This document shows positions 26,170 to 36,255 of a stretch of 64,000 nucleotides of DNA, piece by piece; position 1 is the stretch's first letter; the number at the start of each line of letters is the position of its first letter. This DNA is from Planctomycetaceae bacterium (GTDB lineage Bacteria; Planctomycetota; Planctomycetia; Planctomycetales; Planctomycetaceae). The stretch spans positions 1 to 64,000 of the forward strand of contig JAKFWA010000029.1 in assembly GCA_021732995.1 (NCBI GenBank), in the 5' to 3' direction. The translations under genes were made by a program, and so were the position numbers. The notes under the pieces were generated by a model. The model was not told where the DNA came from, made no database searches, and saw nothing but the letters and a program-made list of their open reading frames with translations.

Positions 26170-27615
26170 CTACGTCAGGATGTCGTGAATTAACTCACCA
26201 CCGACATCCGTCAGGCGGAAGTCGCGGCCGTTGAAGCGGTAGGTCAGCTTCTCGTGATCGAAGCCCAGCAGGTGCAGCAGAGTGGCGTGCAGGTCGTTCA
26301 CGTGAATCTTCTGCTCGACCGCTTTGTAGCCGAACGGGTCGGTGGCTCCGTAGTGGAAGCCGCCCTTCACGCCCGCACCGGCCATCCAGATCGTGAAGCC
26401 GTTCGGGTTGTGGTCGCGGCCTTTGGAGCCTTGTGAATCGGACGTCCGACCGAACTCGCCACCCCAGATCACGAGTGTGGAGTCGAGCAAGCCGCGTGCT
26501 TCCAGATCGGCCAGCAGCGCTGCGGCGGGCTGATCAGTATGAAGTCCGCACGAACGGTGATTGATCTGCACGTCGGAGTGACAGTCCCAAGGCACATCGT
26601 TCACGCTGCCGTCGCCACCGACTCCTTTGCCCGCAAAGATCTGCACGAAGCGTGTGCCGCGTTCCACCAGGCGCCGCGCCAGCAGACACTGCCGCGCGAA
26701 GGTCGCACACTCGGGTTGATCCATCCCGTAGAGCTTGTGAGTCGCTTCTGACTCTTTTGCGAGATCCAGTGCCTCGGGGGCAGCCATCTGCATGCGATAG
26801 GCCAGCTCGTACGAATTGATCCGCGCGACGAGGTCGGCCTGCGTCGGTCGAGTCTTCGCATGTTCTTCATTCAACTGCTGAATCAGGTCCAGTTGCGAAC
26901 GCTGCTGCCTGTCACTGTGCTTGCCGTCGCGAGCCAGATTGTCGATCGCTTCCTTGCGTCGCGCATCCAGAGCGAGCGCCTGATAGGTCTTCGGCAGGAA
27001 CCCGGCGGACCAGATCTGATCGTCACCGCGCGGCCGCGTGTCGTGCAGCACCACGTAGGACGGCAGGCTCTGGTTCTGCGAACCCAGCCCGTACGTCATC
27101 CAGGCGCCGAGGGCGGGCAGTCCGGGTCGATTCGTCCCGCACATCAGTTCGATAGACGCCGGCGCGTGATTGTTCTGCTTCAGATGCATGGAATGCAGGA
27201 AGCACATCTTGTCGACATGCCGCGACAGATGTGGGAAGAGATCCGAAACCCACGAGCCTGACTCCCCGAACTGCTTCCACTCAAACGGAGACTTCAGACA
27301 CTTGCCGCTGGTGGTGAAAAAGCCCGTCTTGGGATCAGCGCCGGCGAGATCCTGGCCGTCTCGCTTCTGAAGTTCCGGCTTATAGTCCCAGGTGTCCACC
27401 TGCGATGGCGCGCCGGTCATAAAGAGCCAGACAATCGACTTCACTCGACCAGAGAAATGTGGCGACCGCAACGCAAGAGGATCAGCAGCCGATGGTTCAG
27501 CAGCCGCCTCCCGATGCAGCATGCTCGCCAGCGCCACCGAACCAAATCCCAACCCGGCATCCTGCAGAAAGCGTCGTCGGGCCGGAAGAACTAGCTCGGA
27601 AGCGGGATTAAACAT
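26170..27615 (-). CDS. DUF1501 protein with Tat-like signal
   Basis: The 481-residue second DUF1501 copy has an ARRRFLQDAGLGFGS Tat-like signal at about residues 12-26. Core motifs are VWLFMTGAPSQVDTWDYKP, LKQNNHAPASIELM, GGEFGRTSDSQGSKGRDHNP and the closing HATLLHLLGFDHEKLTYRF. It is longer than the copy at 17 kb and belongs to the subgroup that normally follows a DUF1549/DUF1553 gene, none of which is adjacent. ATG 27615 gives a proper signal; the frame extends to 27669. It is exported, with a sulfatase-like fold and an unknown reaction. Confidence 0.92.
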   Translation of the reverse strand: MFNPASELVLPARRRFLQDAGLGFGSVALASMLHREAAAEPSAADPLALRSPHFSGRVKSIVWLFMTGAPSQVDTWDYKPELQKRDGQDLAGADPKTGFFTTSGKCLKSPFEWKQFGESGSWVSDLFPHLSRHVDKMCFLHSMHLKQNNHAPASIELMCGTNRPGLPALGAWMTYGLGSQNQSLPSYVVLHDTRPRGDDQIWSAGFLPKTYQALALDARRKEAIDNLARDGKHSDRQQRSQLDLIQQLNEEHAKTRPTQADLVARINSYELAYRMQMAAPEALDLAKESEATHKLYGMDQPECATFARQCLLARRLVERGTRFVQIFAGKGVGGDGSVNDVPWDCHSDVQINHRSCGLHTDQPAAALLADLEARGLLDSTLVIWGGEFGRTSDSQGSKGRDHNPNGFTIWMAGAGVKGGFHYGATDPFGYKAVEQKIHVNDLHATLLHLLGFDHEKLTYRFNGRDFRLTDVGGELIHDILT

Positions 27616-28063
27616 GATTCTTTCCAGAGGGTGCTGCAGCGTTGAAGTTCTGGTTCCAACGAGGTCCACGCGGGGAATGACTTAGCATAGCGAGCCCGTC
27701 ACAGCGAACGGAATCGTGAACTCCGAACGAACACAAGTCATTGGCACTAATCTAAATACGTTTCTTTTCCTGACAGCATTCAGCGGCTGAATGCACGAGT
27801 CACGATCCAGTTCGGCGGCCTCTCCAGAGCCATTCTGGCCACCCGCTAAACTGCCGACCGGCACCAGGGGCTGGCAGTTTCGCATCGACATGTGGTACGG
27901 CAGCCCCGCGTTCTCGTGACTGCTGCTTTCCCTGAGGGGTGGTCACTCCTCTATCATAAGGCCAGCTCAGCGGTACGTTCTGTTTTCTCTTGTTGCTCTT
28001 TTTACCGGCTGACGTACCAAGAGTCCTTGATTCGTTCCGTTCTCCAGTCCGAGGTTCCGCCTG
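27616..28063. other. Divergent intergenic region
   Basis: This 448-bp region between the divergent DUF1501 and lipoprotein genes must contain both promoters. I see no repeat, strong hairpin or credible small gene. TATCATAAG near 27951-27960 is a possible -10-like element for the plus-strand gene, without a convincing -35. Confidence 0.4.
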
Positions 28064-30247
28064 ATGTCTCGCATTCTTTGCTGTTTGCTTAGTTTCAGCC
28101 TGATCGGCCTCTGGGGCTGCTCGAACAACGCCACACCGACGACACCCGAATCCAGCGCCAGCACCCCGGACCTGAACTCGTCGACCGAAAAGAAGTCCAC
28201 CGAAGACACCGCCAAGGATGAGCCGAAGCTCGATACCAAGAAACTCAAGCAGGAACTGGCAGTTCCAGTTCGAGAAACCATCAACGGGCGCTGGCTGGTT
28301 TCGGCGTTCCAGATCGTTCCCCCCCAACAGCCGAACACTCCACCCCAATTCGGCGAGGCTTCGGATTCGATCATTGAGATCTCTCTGGATGAGCAGAACC
28401 CGTCCAACACGACAGCCACCATCGTGACGTCCCGCGGGGATACGTCCGATCGCGAACTGCGGCTGGTAAGTGCCACCCCGGATTCCATTGTGATGGAGTT
28501 CGTCGACATCAAGAACGACAAGGTGCTCGTCAAGTACGAAGGCAAGCTCGTTCAGAGCCGCGTCATCGGGTCCATGCTGCTGGGAGATAAAGACATCGTC
28601 CCAGTGCGTTTGTTGCCGACGGAAGAACGCACGTTCGCTCGCATTCCTCAGTTTGCGCAACTGGAGGAGCAGTCAGCCATGGCGGAGTTGGCCCGATCCG
28701 CAGTCCCCGAGGAAGACGTCGGCGACTTTGCGAAGCGGCACGCTTACAGCCCGATCACGCGCGTGGTCTACATGCAACTGATTCAGATTTTCTCGGCCCG
28801 CAAGGGTCAGGAAGAAGAAACCGCCAAGCTGGTTGAGGCCTTCCTGAAGTCACAGGAGTTGTGGGGCAAGCGACTGCATGACCGATCGCTGCTGGACGTG
28901 TGCTCGATCATGGTGATGACCGGACACGACGCATCCACGACCGAAGAACGCATCGCGCAGACCAGGAAGCTGCTCGCCGACAGCGAAGTTGCCAAGGTTG
29001 GCGGGATCAAGATGCTGGACAGTCTGGAGCAGTCCCTGCGGATGCGGAGGTCAATCGAGGGCCTGGCTGGATCCACTCCTGAAGCTCGTGAGAAGGGCCG
29101 GGAACTGGCTCTGACGCTGCTGAAGGAACTGCCGTTCCATCCCATCATGACGTGGAAGCTGGCGGACGAAGCCCGGGATGCAGCGCTCGTTAGTAATGCT
29201 GGTGGTAAAGGAAGCAAGACCTCGGAGCCGAACGAACGGGCGGTCGAAGTGCGAGATCCCAAACGACTTGACGAGGCCCTGCAACTCTACGGTGAACTGT
29301 CTGTGCTGCCGGGCCAGGAAGACATCCTGCGTCAGGCTTGGGCGAACGATCCCGTGAAGCATGTGCTGCCAACCGAACGCGTCGCTCAATTGTGGAAACT
29401 GAAGCACGGTAAGGCCGATGGCGTCGATCAGTTTTTGGAGAAGATCTACAACGACGCGCTGGCGGCAATGGTGAGCGAGCCTCTCAAAGAGCGAGCGAAG
29501 CCGGACGCCAACAAGGTTGTTCTGATTGAGCTGTTCACCGGGGCTCGCTGCCCGCAGTGCATCTCGGCTGATCTGGCCGCTTCGACACTGTCGCGCATTT
29601 ATCCGCAGAGCATGGTGGTCACGCTCCGATACCACCAACATATTCCCGGCGCGGATCCGATGGCGAACGAGGATACCGAAAGCCGCTTCTTCAATTACTA
29701 CCGCCGTTCTTCGACTCCAACGGGTTCGTTCAACGGAAAAGAAATGCTGGCCATCGGCGGTCCACTGATGCGCGTCAATGAAGTGCTGGCCGATTTGAAG
29801 AAGAACACAGACGAAGAACTCGAAAAATCGGTCAGCACCAAGATTGACCTGACCGCGACTCGCGAAGGTGACACGGTCAGCATCAACTGCAAGGCGACTG
29901 GTGAAGGGCTGGGCGAAGGACGCAAGCGATTGCGCGTGGTGCTGGCTGAGACGCGAGTGGACTTCAAGGCTCCCAACGGCATTCGTCATCACGACATGGT
30001 CGTCCGCAAGGTAGTCAGCGGTGACAAGGGCGTCGCAGCGAAAGAAGGTGCGATCGTTTACGAAGGCAAGGTAGACGTCGCCAAATTGAAAGCCGATTTG
30101 CTGGACTACCTCAACAAGTACGAGAAGAACCAGAGCGTGATTGTGGGCAGCAAGCCACTGGATCTGAAGGCACTGACCGTCGTGGCTTTCGTTCAAGATG
30201 ACGAAAACAAGGAAGTCCTGCAGACGGTCGCAGTGCCGGTTCAGTAA
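28064..30247 (+). CDS. Large lipoprotein with a thioredoxin-fold CPQC segment
   Basis: The 727-residue lipoprotein has lipobox LWGC (Cys19), followed by a Ser/Thr-rich linker. The N-terminal third contains a beta-rich domain (residues about 70-180). The middle is alpha-helical. At residues 484-500 there is a thioredoxin-like strand and motif VVLIELFTGARCPQC, with a CPQC pair at 496-499, followed by helix and strand elements. The last 150 residues look like a beta-sandwich. It is probably a periplasmic redox or scaffold protein. An ATG start follows a plausible AGGTTCCG region. kdsA follows 57 bp downstream. I do not recognise the full-length family. Confidence 0.8.
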   Translation: MSRILCCLLSFSLIGLWGCSNNATPTTPESSASTPDLNSSTEKKSTEDTAKDEPKLDTKKLKQELAVPVRETINGRWLVSAFQIVPPQQPNTPPQFGEASDSIIEISLDEQNPSNTTATIVTSRGDTSDRELRLVSATPDSIVMEFVDIKNDKVLVKYEGKLVQSRVIGSMLLGDKDIVPVRLLPTEERTFARIPQFAQLEEQSAMAELARSAVPEEDVGDFAKRHAYSPITRVVYMQLIQIFSARKGQEEETAKLVEAFLKSQELWGKRLHDRSLLDVCSIMVMTGHDASTTEERIAQTRKLLADSEVAKVGGIKMLDSLEQSLRMRRSIEGLAGSTPEAREKGRELALTLLKELPFHPIMTWKLADEARDAALVSNAGGKGSKTSEPNERAVEVRDPKRLDEALQLYGELSVLPGQEDILRQAWANDPVKHVLPTERVAQLWKLKHGKADGVDQFLEKIYNDALAAMVSEPLKERAKPDANKVVLIELFTGARCPQCISADLAASTLSRIYPQSMVVTLRYHQHIPGADPMANEDTESRFFNYYRRSSTPTGSFNGKEMLAIGGPLMRVNEVLADLKKNTDEELEKSVSTKIDLTATREGDTVSINCKATGEGLGEGRKRLRVVLAETRVDFKAPNGIRHHDMVVRKVVSGDKGVAAKEGAIVYEGKVDVAKLKADLLDYLNKYEKNQSVIVGSKPLDLKALTVVAFVQDDENKEVLQTVAVPVQ

Positions 30248-30304
30248 CCGCGGAGCTTAGCGACCGGAAGGCTTCGTTCCCCGTCCGCGCAGAAAGGATT
30301 CACC

Positions 30305-31153
30305 GTGCCGAATAACCCGATTCCAGTTGCTCAGGCTGAATGCGGCAAGGGGCTGCCGCTCCTGTTCATCGCCGGACCGTGCGTGATTGAAAGCGAAGAA
30401 CTGGTGCTGGACGTGGCGAAGCGGCTCGCGGAATACGCCGAGCGGCTCAATGTGCGCGTCGTGTTCAAGTCGAGCTTCGATAAGGCTAACCGCACGAGCT
30501 TTTCCAGCTTTCGCGGTCCTGGACTGGAACACGGCCTGGAGATTCTGGCTAAGGTTCGCGAAATCACGGGCTTGCCAGTGACCACAGACATTCACGAAAT
30601 CAGTCACGCCGCGCCTGCGGCTGCCGTCTGTAAGATCGTGCAGATTCCGGCGTTTCTGGCGCGGCAGACGGATCTGGTGCACGCGGCGGCGGTCGAGACC
30701 GCCAAACACGGCGGCATCGTGAATGTGAAGAAGCCTCAGTTCGTGGCGCCCGAGGACACTGGTCACATTGTTAAGAAGTGTGAAGAAGCCGGTAATCCGA
30801 ACGTGCTGCTGACCGAGCGTGGTGCGACCTTTGGCTACGGGCGGCTGGTGAATGACTTTCGTTGTGTGCCCATCATGCAGTCGTTCGGCGTGCCGGTGTG
30901 CTTCGATTCGACTCACAGCGTGCAGACGCCGGGTGGCAAGACGACGGGCGGTCAGCGTGACATGATCCCAACGCTGGCGCGTGCGGCTGTCGCGGCGGGA
31001 GTTGATGCGGTGTTCATGGAAACTCATCCCTGTCCCGACAAGGCGCTGAGTGACGGACCAAATCAGTGGCCTCTGGACCAGGTTCCGCGACTTTGGGAAC
31101 AACTCGTTAAGTTGAGGTCTCTGTTTCTGGAAATCACAGCGGACGAGCGATAG
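30305..31153 (+). CDS. kdsA: 3-deoxy-D-manno-octulosonate 8-phosphate synthase
   Basis: The 282-residue KdsA condenses phosphoenolpyruvate with arabinose 5-phosphate to make KDO-8-phosphate for lipopolysaccharide. Visible features are [50 protein letters not shown] and [12 protein letters not shown]. The Cys in AGPCV corresponds to the metal-ligand position of metal-dependent KdsA enzymes, where non-metal enzymes have Asn. It starts at GTG 30305 with AAAGGA upstream. It lies between two lipoprotein genes on the same strand and supports an LPS-containing outer membrane. Confidence 0.96.
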   Translation: MPNNPIPVAQAECGKGLPLLFIAGPCVIESEELVLDVAKRLAEYAERLNVRVVFKSSFDKANRTSFSSFRGPGLEHGLEILAKVREITGLPVTTDIHEISHAAPAAAVCKIVQIPAFLARQTDLVHAAAVETAKHGGIVNVKKPQFVAPEDTGHIVKKCEEAGNPNVLLTERGATFGYGRLVNDFRCVPIMQSFGVPVCFDSTHSVQTPGGKTTGGQRDMIPTLARAAVAAGVDAVFMETHPCPDKALSDGPNQWPLDQVPRLWEQLVKLRSLFLEITADER

Positions 31154-31246
31154 TAAGCAGGCGGGCGTTCTTGAATTCTGAAGTTGCGGTGTCGGCGTCG
31201 CCTCCGATCCCCGGCTGGCCAAGCTACGTGCAGGCATCTCAATCTT

Positions 31247-32962
31247 ATGTCAACCACTTCCGATTCGTTCCTTCCTGATACGCGACTTTCTCGACTGGCT
31301 CTCGTCGTCGGTTGCGGCATGCTGTTCGGTGCATTGCTGATCGTTGGCTGCAACGGTTCCAAATCAGAACAGGCAGCACCCAAGTCTCAGACACAGGCGG
31401 TCGAAGTGACGCTCGACAGTCCGCTGGCGTCGCTGCAGCCGGACGAGTTCGAACTGAACGTGCCGCGCGATCTCCCGTCTCGCGAACTGAATGCCTGGGC
31501 TGAAGTCATGATGACCGACCCGGCTCAAGCAGGCGTGTCCGACGAAGAACTGACCGCCGCGTTGAAGTCGGTGCTCAGCGACGAAGAGATTCAGCGCGTG
31601 CTCTATCGCCAGTTCGTCGAGCGCGATTCCGTCTACCTGCGGGACGCGTACTGGGCCCGGACAACGACAGAACTGGTCGCTAAATCCAGTAAGGACAAGA
31701 GCGAACCCGAACGCATCGTCGAACTCTTCTACTACGTCACCGACAACCTGCCGATCGTGCCATCAGCGGAAGAGTCCCTGCCGCTCGGACCATTTGAATC
31801 GCTGCTGGTTGGCCGCGGATCCCCCGAAGTTCGAGCCTGGGCATTCTCTCTGCTGATGAAGCAGTTACGGATTCCAACCGTCGTCGTGGAAACCGACGCG
31901 AAATCCGCAGCAACGGGCTTCAAGCCGTTGCTTGTGGGAGTGCTCAGCAACGGTGAGTTCCTGCTGTTCGATGCGGCTCTGGGTTTGCCGATCCCGGCGG
32001 CAAACGAAGATGCCTCAAACCCGCGTGTAGTACAGCCAGCCACGTTGAAGCAGGTCCTGGCAGATGATGGTTTATTGCGCAAGCTCGATGCTGATGAGAA
32101 CGAGCCTTATCCTTTGAAGTCTGAGCAACTGAAAACCGCGAAGCTGCGATTGATCGGTGAGACCAGCATGTGGGCTCGCCGCATGGAAGGTCTGCAGGCG
32201 GGTCTGGCGAGCGTCAAACCGGCTGTGGCGTTTGAGCCGCTGGTCACAGTTGAATCTTACGATGGTGTGCTCAACGAAGTGCAGGCCGCGGCCAAGGACA
32301 TCGTCCCTGCGGAATCCGTCTCTGTCTGGCCGTACGTCGAAGCTCAACGCGAAGCTCGCGAGCACATGACTGAAAAGCAGATTCTGACCTACAAACAACA
32401 GCGAGTGCTGCTGGTGGCTCCTCGTCCGCTGTCGATTTTCGTGGATGAAAAGAAGCCCCAGGCGGAACAGATCCCCGAACTGGTGTTCGGTAACGGCTGG
32501 AACTATCTGCTGCTGGCGCGAGCTCATCAGCTCCTCGGACGTCACGGCGAAGCCATTCCGCTGTACCTCAAGCTGCAAGGGTGGCGTCGTATTCCGCCAA
32601 CTCCAAAAGGAGCATTGCCGATTACTCCGCAATCCGAGCCGATCGTTCTCAAGCTCATCAGTGAGCACGCCCCCGAGATGCTGGTGTTTCAGGAGCAAGC
32701 GGGGTCAACCGCCCTGTTCTGGCGCGCCGGTACGCAACTCGATCGCAACGAGTACCAACTGGCCGCATCCGACTTCGAGTCCTATTTGACGACCGTCGTG
32801 GAAGGTCCGTTTGCGAGACCGGCCCGGTATCTGGCGGGCGTAGCGTCTGCGTTGAACGGCAAGCAATCCCGCGGGGCAGGCTTCTTGCGGCGCATTGCGA
32901 AGGACGATCCGCAATACTTCGCCGCGAAGTTCTACATTCGCCGTTGGAAAGAAAAAGAATAA
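31247..32962 (+). CDS. Large lipoprotein with a degenerate transglutaminase-like segment
   Basis: The 571-residue lipoprotein has lipobox IVGC (Cys35), and ATG 31247 is preferred over open sequence upstream. Residues about 150-240 follow the pattern of transglutaminase-like domains (LLVGRGSPEVRAWAFSLL, then IPTVVVETD, then GEFLLFDAAL), but the usual catalytic Cys position has no Cys. The rest is alpha-helical with a short TPR-like C-terminal part (LLARAHQLLGRHGEAIPLYL and AASDFESYL). It probably sits in the periplasm. It ends at a hairpin 4 bp after the stop. Function unknown. Confidence 0.75.
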   Translation: MSTTSDSFLPDTRLSRLALVVGCGMLFGALLIVGCNGSKSEQAAPKSQTQAVEVTLDSPLASLQPDEFELNVPRDLPSRELNAWAEVMMTDPAQAGVSDEELTAALKSVLSDEEIQRVLYRQFVERDSVYLRDAYWARTTTELVAKSSKDKSEPERIVELFYYVTDNLPIVPSAEESLPLGPFESLLVGRGSPEVRAWAFSLLMKQLRIPTVVVETDAKSAATGFKPLLVGVLSNGEFLLFDAALGLPIPAANEDASNPRVVQPATLKQVLADDGLLRKLDADENEPYPLKSEQLKTAKLRLIGETSMWARRMEGLQAGLASVKPAVAFEPLVTVESYDGVLNEVQAAAKDIVPAESVSVWPYVEAQREAREHMTEKQILTYKQQRVLLVAPRPLSIFVDEKKPQAEQIPELVFGNGWNYLLLARAHQLLGRHGEAIPLYLKLQGWRRIPPTPKGALPITPQSEPIVLKLISEHAPEMLVFQEQAGSTALFWRAGTQLDRNEYQLAASDFESYLTTVVEGPFARPARYLAGVASALNGKQSRGAGFLRRIAKDDPQYFAAKFYIRRWKEKE

Positions 32963-32965
32963 GTC

Positions 32966-32987
32966 CGACGCGTGATCTTCCGCGTCG
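32966..32987. terminator. Hairpin after lipoprotein gene, possible terminator
   Basis: CGACGCG and CGCGTCG form a perfect 7-bp stem with an 8-base loop, starting 4 bp after the stop codon. The following sequence is TTAAG, so the T-run is weak. Confidence 0.4.
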
Positions 32988-33099
32988 TTAAGACGATGAT
33001 CGCGGTTTCGGCGGTCTGAGTCAGGCTGCCGGCACAAGCGGCTCTTGGTCGGACTGATGTTCGACGAGCGGCGTTATCGCCTGGAGGAGTGACCAAGGA

Positions 33100-36099
33100 G
33101 TGGCAAAACGTAAGCAACCGGACCTGGTGGATGCCGTTGAGGCAGAAACGCAGGTCATCGGCGAATGGCTGAGCAGCCATTTGCATCGTCGACAGCCATC
33201 GCTGTTCGAACGGCGCTGGTGGGACGATCAACTGCTGTCGTGGGCGATGGCGGACGACGCAGTCAAAGTGCAGATGTTCCGCTTCGTCGATGTGCTGCCG
33301 ATGCTGAAAACGCACGAGCAGATCACGAAGCACTTGCAGGAATACTTCGAAGAGGTCAATTCGCACCTGCCCGGTGCCGCGCGGCTGGCGATGGAGCACT
33401 CCGGGCCGAACACTGTGCTGGGCCGGGCTCTGGCCTACAGCGCGCGAACCAACGCGCGGCGCATGGCCAATCGCTTCATCGCGGGCGAGACCGCTGAAGA
33501 AGTCCTGCGCACGGTGACTCGATTGCGCAAGCAGGGCTTCGCCTGCACGCTCGACCTGCTGGGTGAAGCGGTTGTCAGCGAGCCGGAAGCGATCGCGTAT
33601 AAGACCGCGTACATGGACCTCATCACGCAGTTGGCCGAGACCGTCAACAGTTGGTCTGAGGACCCGTTGATCGATCGTGATGAGAACGGACCGATTCCGC
33701 GCGTGAATGTGTCGCTGAAGTTGTCAGCGCTCTTCAGCCAGTTTCGTCCGATTGACCCGGCGGGTACCGCGAAGGTCGTGAAGACGCGGCTTAGAGACAT
33801 CTTCCGGCGTGCTCAGAAGCATATGGCTTACGTGCACGTCGATATGGAGCAATTCGCGTACAAAGACCTGACGTTGCAGATCTTCAAAGAGATCCTGATG
33901 GATGACGAGTTTCGCAATTGGCGAGACGTCGGCATTGTCATTCAGGCATATCTGCCGGATTCGGAAAAAGACCTGCTGCAACTGCGCGAGTGGGTGGAAG
34001 CACGCGGTACGCCGATCACGGTGCGACTCGTGAAGGGTGCGTACTGGGATTACGAACGCGTCATTGCCGAACAGCGTGGCTGGCCCGTGCCGGTCTTCCA
34101 ACAGAAATGGCAGTCGGACGACAACTTCGAGCGACTCGCCAAATTCCTGATGGAACATCATCAATGGCTGCGTCCGGCGTTCGGCAGTCACAACCTGCGA
34201 AGTCTGGCCAACGCGATTGCCTGGGGCCGTAAGTTCAACGTGCCGATCGGGGCCTATGAGATTCAGATGCTCTATGGCATGGCGCCCGAGCAGGCTCAAC
34301 TTTTCCGTGAGCTGGGGCACCGCGTCCGCATCTATACGCCGTTTGGCGAAGTTATGTCCGGTATGGCCTATCTCGTCCGCCGGCTGTTGGAAAATACATC
34401 AAATGATTCGTTCCTGCGGCATGCACTGGCCGAGGACATTTCGTTGGAGAAGCTCATGGCGAAGCCATCAACTGTGGGAGCTACCTTGCCGCCGCCTCAA
34501 GCTCCGCAACCGCTCCCATTCGTGAACGAACCCTTGTCTGACTTCAGCCAAGCTGACGTCCGCGAAGCGATGGAAGCGGCAATTCACTCGGTAAGCGGCC
34601 AGCTTGGTCGCGAGTACTCGATGGTCATCGAAGGCCGCAATCACTCGTCGCGCAATCAGATGATGTCGTTCAATCCGTCACGCAAGAATCAGGTCATTGG
34701 CAAGATTTCGATGGCGTCGGCGGCGGACGTGGATCTCGCGATCAGCAGCGCGAAACGGATCTTGCGGATCTGGAGCAAGGTCGCGATCGATCAGCGCATT
34801 GAGATCATCGATTCCATCACCGCCATGCTACGCGAACGACGCCTGGAGCTGGCTGCCTGGGAGGTCTTTGAATGCGGTAAGCCTTGGGCCGAGGCTGATG
34901 CGGATATTGCCGAAGCAATCGACTTCTGCCGTTACTACGCACAGCAGGCGAAGGAACTGATGACGCCGCGCGAGGTGGATATCGCAGGCGAAGAGAACAC
35001 GTACTTCTTCAAGCCGCGCGGGATGGCAGCCATCATCGCGCCGTGGAACTTTCCGCTGGCCATTCTCTGCGGCATGACGATCGCCGCTCTGGCGACCGGC
35101 AACCTGGTCATTATCAAGCCCTCGGAAGAATCGACAGTGGTGGCTGCGAAGTTCATGCAGATCCTGCGTGAGTGCGGCTTGCCCGAAGGTGTTGTCAGCT
35201 TCCTGCCGGGACCTGGTGATGTCGTCGGTGCCGCGCTGGTCGCTCATCCCGGAGTGGATGTCATCGCCTTCACCGGTTCGCGAGATGTGGGTCTGGAGAT
35301 TAATCGCATCGCGTCCGAGACCGATCCGCGCCAGACGGGCGTGAAGAAGGTCATCGCCGAGATGGGCGGTAAGAACGCGATCATTGTTGATGATGACGCT
35401 GATCTGGACGAAGCCGTGCAAGGCGTGGTGCAGAGCGCGCTGGGGTATTCGGGTCAGAAGTGCTCGGCCTGTTCTCGCGTGCTGGTGATGAAGAGCATCT
35501 ATCAGAACTTCTCGAAGCGCCTGCTGGCCGCAATTCGCAGTCTGAAGATCGGACCGGCCGATGCGCCCGGTACAACGGTTGGCCCGCTGATCAGCGAAGA
35601 AGCCGTCGAACGCATGAAACGCTACATCGAGATCGGCAAGGCGGAAGCGCGGTTGGTGTTGGAATGCCCGCTGGAACCGGAACTCAAGGACGCCGGTTAC
35701 TTCGTGGCGCCGCACGTCTTCGCCGACGTTCCGCCGACCTCGCGGCTGGCACAGGAAGAGATCTTCGGCCCGATCATCAGCATCATCCCGGTCAAGGATC
35801 TCGATGAGGCGATCAACATCGCCAACGGTACTGAATACGCCCTGACTGCCGGAGTCTTCAGCCGCAGCCCCGCAAACCTGCGACGCTGTACTCAGGAACT
35901 CATCGCGGGCAACCTGTACTTGAATCGCGGGACGACGGGCGCGCTGGTGCATCGTCAGCCGTTCGGTGGCTATCGATTTTCGGGTATCGGCAGTAAGGCT
36001 GGTGGCGCGGATTATCTCCTGCAGTTCGTGGTGCCGGTCAACGTCACCGAGAATTCGATGCGCCGCGGTTTCGCGCCGGCGAGTGAGTCCGAGGGCTGA
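33100..36099 (+). CDS. putA: Bifunctional proline dehydrogenase / L-glutamate gamma-semialdehyde dehydrogenase
   Basis: The 999-residue two-domain enzyme converts proline to glutamate. The N-terminal half (about 60-450) is the FAD-dependent proline dehydrogenase barrel (VNVSLKLSAL, VKGAYWDYE, FGSHNLRS). The C-terminal half (about 490-990) is an aldehyde dehydrogenase with IIAPWNFPLAI, the Glu of AEMGGKNAI (E754) and the nucleophile Cys in GQKCSACSR (C788). It lacks the DNA-binding domain of enterobacterial PutA, and so is a catalytic rather than trifunctional form. It starts at GTG 33100 with GGAGGAG about 10 bases upstream. It feeds respiration via quinone and supplies NADH. Confidence 0.95.
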   Translation: MAKRKQPDLVDAVEAETQVIGEWLSSHLHRRQPSLFERRWWDDQLLSWAMADDAVKVQMFRFVDVLPMLKTHEQITKHLQEYFEEVNSHLPGAARLAMEHSGPNTVLGRALAYSARTNARRMANRFIAGETAEEVLRTVTRLRKQGFACTLDLLGEAVVSEPEAIAYKTAYMDLITQLAETVNSWSEDPLIDRDENGPIPRVNVSLKLSALFSQFRPIDPAGTAKVVKTRLRDIFRRAQKHMAYVHVDMEQFAYKDLTLQIFKEILMDDEFRNWRDVGIVIQAYLPDSEKDLLQLREWVEARGTPITVRLVKGAYWDYERVIAEQRGWPVPVFQQKWQSDDNFERLAKFLMEHHQWLRPAFGSHNLRSLANAIAWGRKFNVPIGAYEIQMLYGMAPEQAQLFRELGHRVRIYTPFGEVMSGMAYLVRRLLENTSNDSFLRHALAEDISLEKLMAKPSTVGATLPPPQAPQPLPFVNEPLSDFSQADVREAMEAAIHSVSGQLGREYSMVIEGRNHSSRNQMMSFNPSRKNQVIGKISMASAADVDLAISSAKRILRIWSKVAIDQRIEIIDSITAMLRERRLELAAWEVFECGKPWAEADADIAEAIDFCRYYAQQAKELMTPREVDIAGEENTYFFKPRGMAAIIAPWNFPLAILCGMTIAALATGNLVIIKPSEESTVVAAKFMQILRECGLPEGVVSFLPGPGDVVGAALVAHPGVDVIAFTGSRDVGLEINRIASETDPRQTGVKKVIAEMGGKNAIIVDDDADLDEAVQGVVQSALGYSGQKCSACSRVLVMKSIYQNFSKRLLAAIRSLKIGPADAPGTTVGPLISEEAVERMKRYIEIGKAEARLVLECPLEPELKDAGYFVAPHVFADVPPTSRLAQEEIFGPIISIIPVKDLDEAINIANGTEYALTAGVFSRSPANLRRCTQELIAGNLYLNRGTTGALVHRQPFGGYRFSGIGSKAGGADYLLQFVVPVNVTENSMRRGFAPASESEG

Positions 36100-36137
36100 A
36101 CCGGTTTGAGATCGCGCGGTCTGCCGTGAAGTCGACA

Positions 36138-36205
36138 ATCCGTAGCATGGACGCCTCGTCCGTGGGTAATTGGAAGAGCACGGACTAGGCGTCCATGCTA
36201 CGGAT
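36138..36205. repeat. Long palindromic element (27-bp arms)
   Basis: Arms 36138-36164 and 36179-36205 are complementary over 27 bp with a single mismatch, around a 14-base loop. It lies 39 bp after the putA stop. It may act as a terminator hairpin, but its length and perfection suggest a dispersed palindromic repeat. Confidence 0.8.
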
Positions 36206-36255
36206 AATTGCGACCGACATCCCACGTTGCTTCGCATGAGTAGTCGGGAGCCTCG

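Noticed and set aside
27800-28660. 286-codon minus-strand open frame overlapping the lipoprotein start
   Set aside because: It overlaps the lipoprotein gene antisense and has no recognisable feature; the lipobox on the plus strand is decisive.
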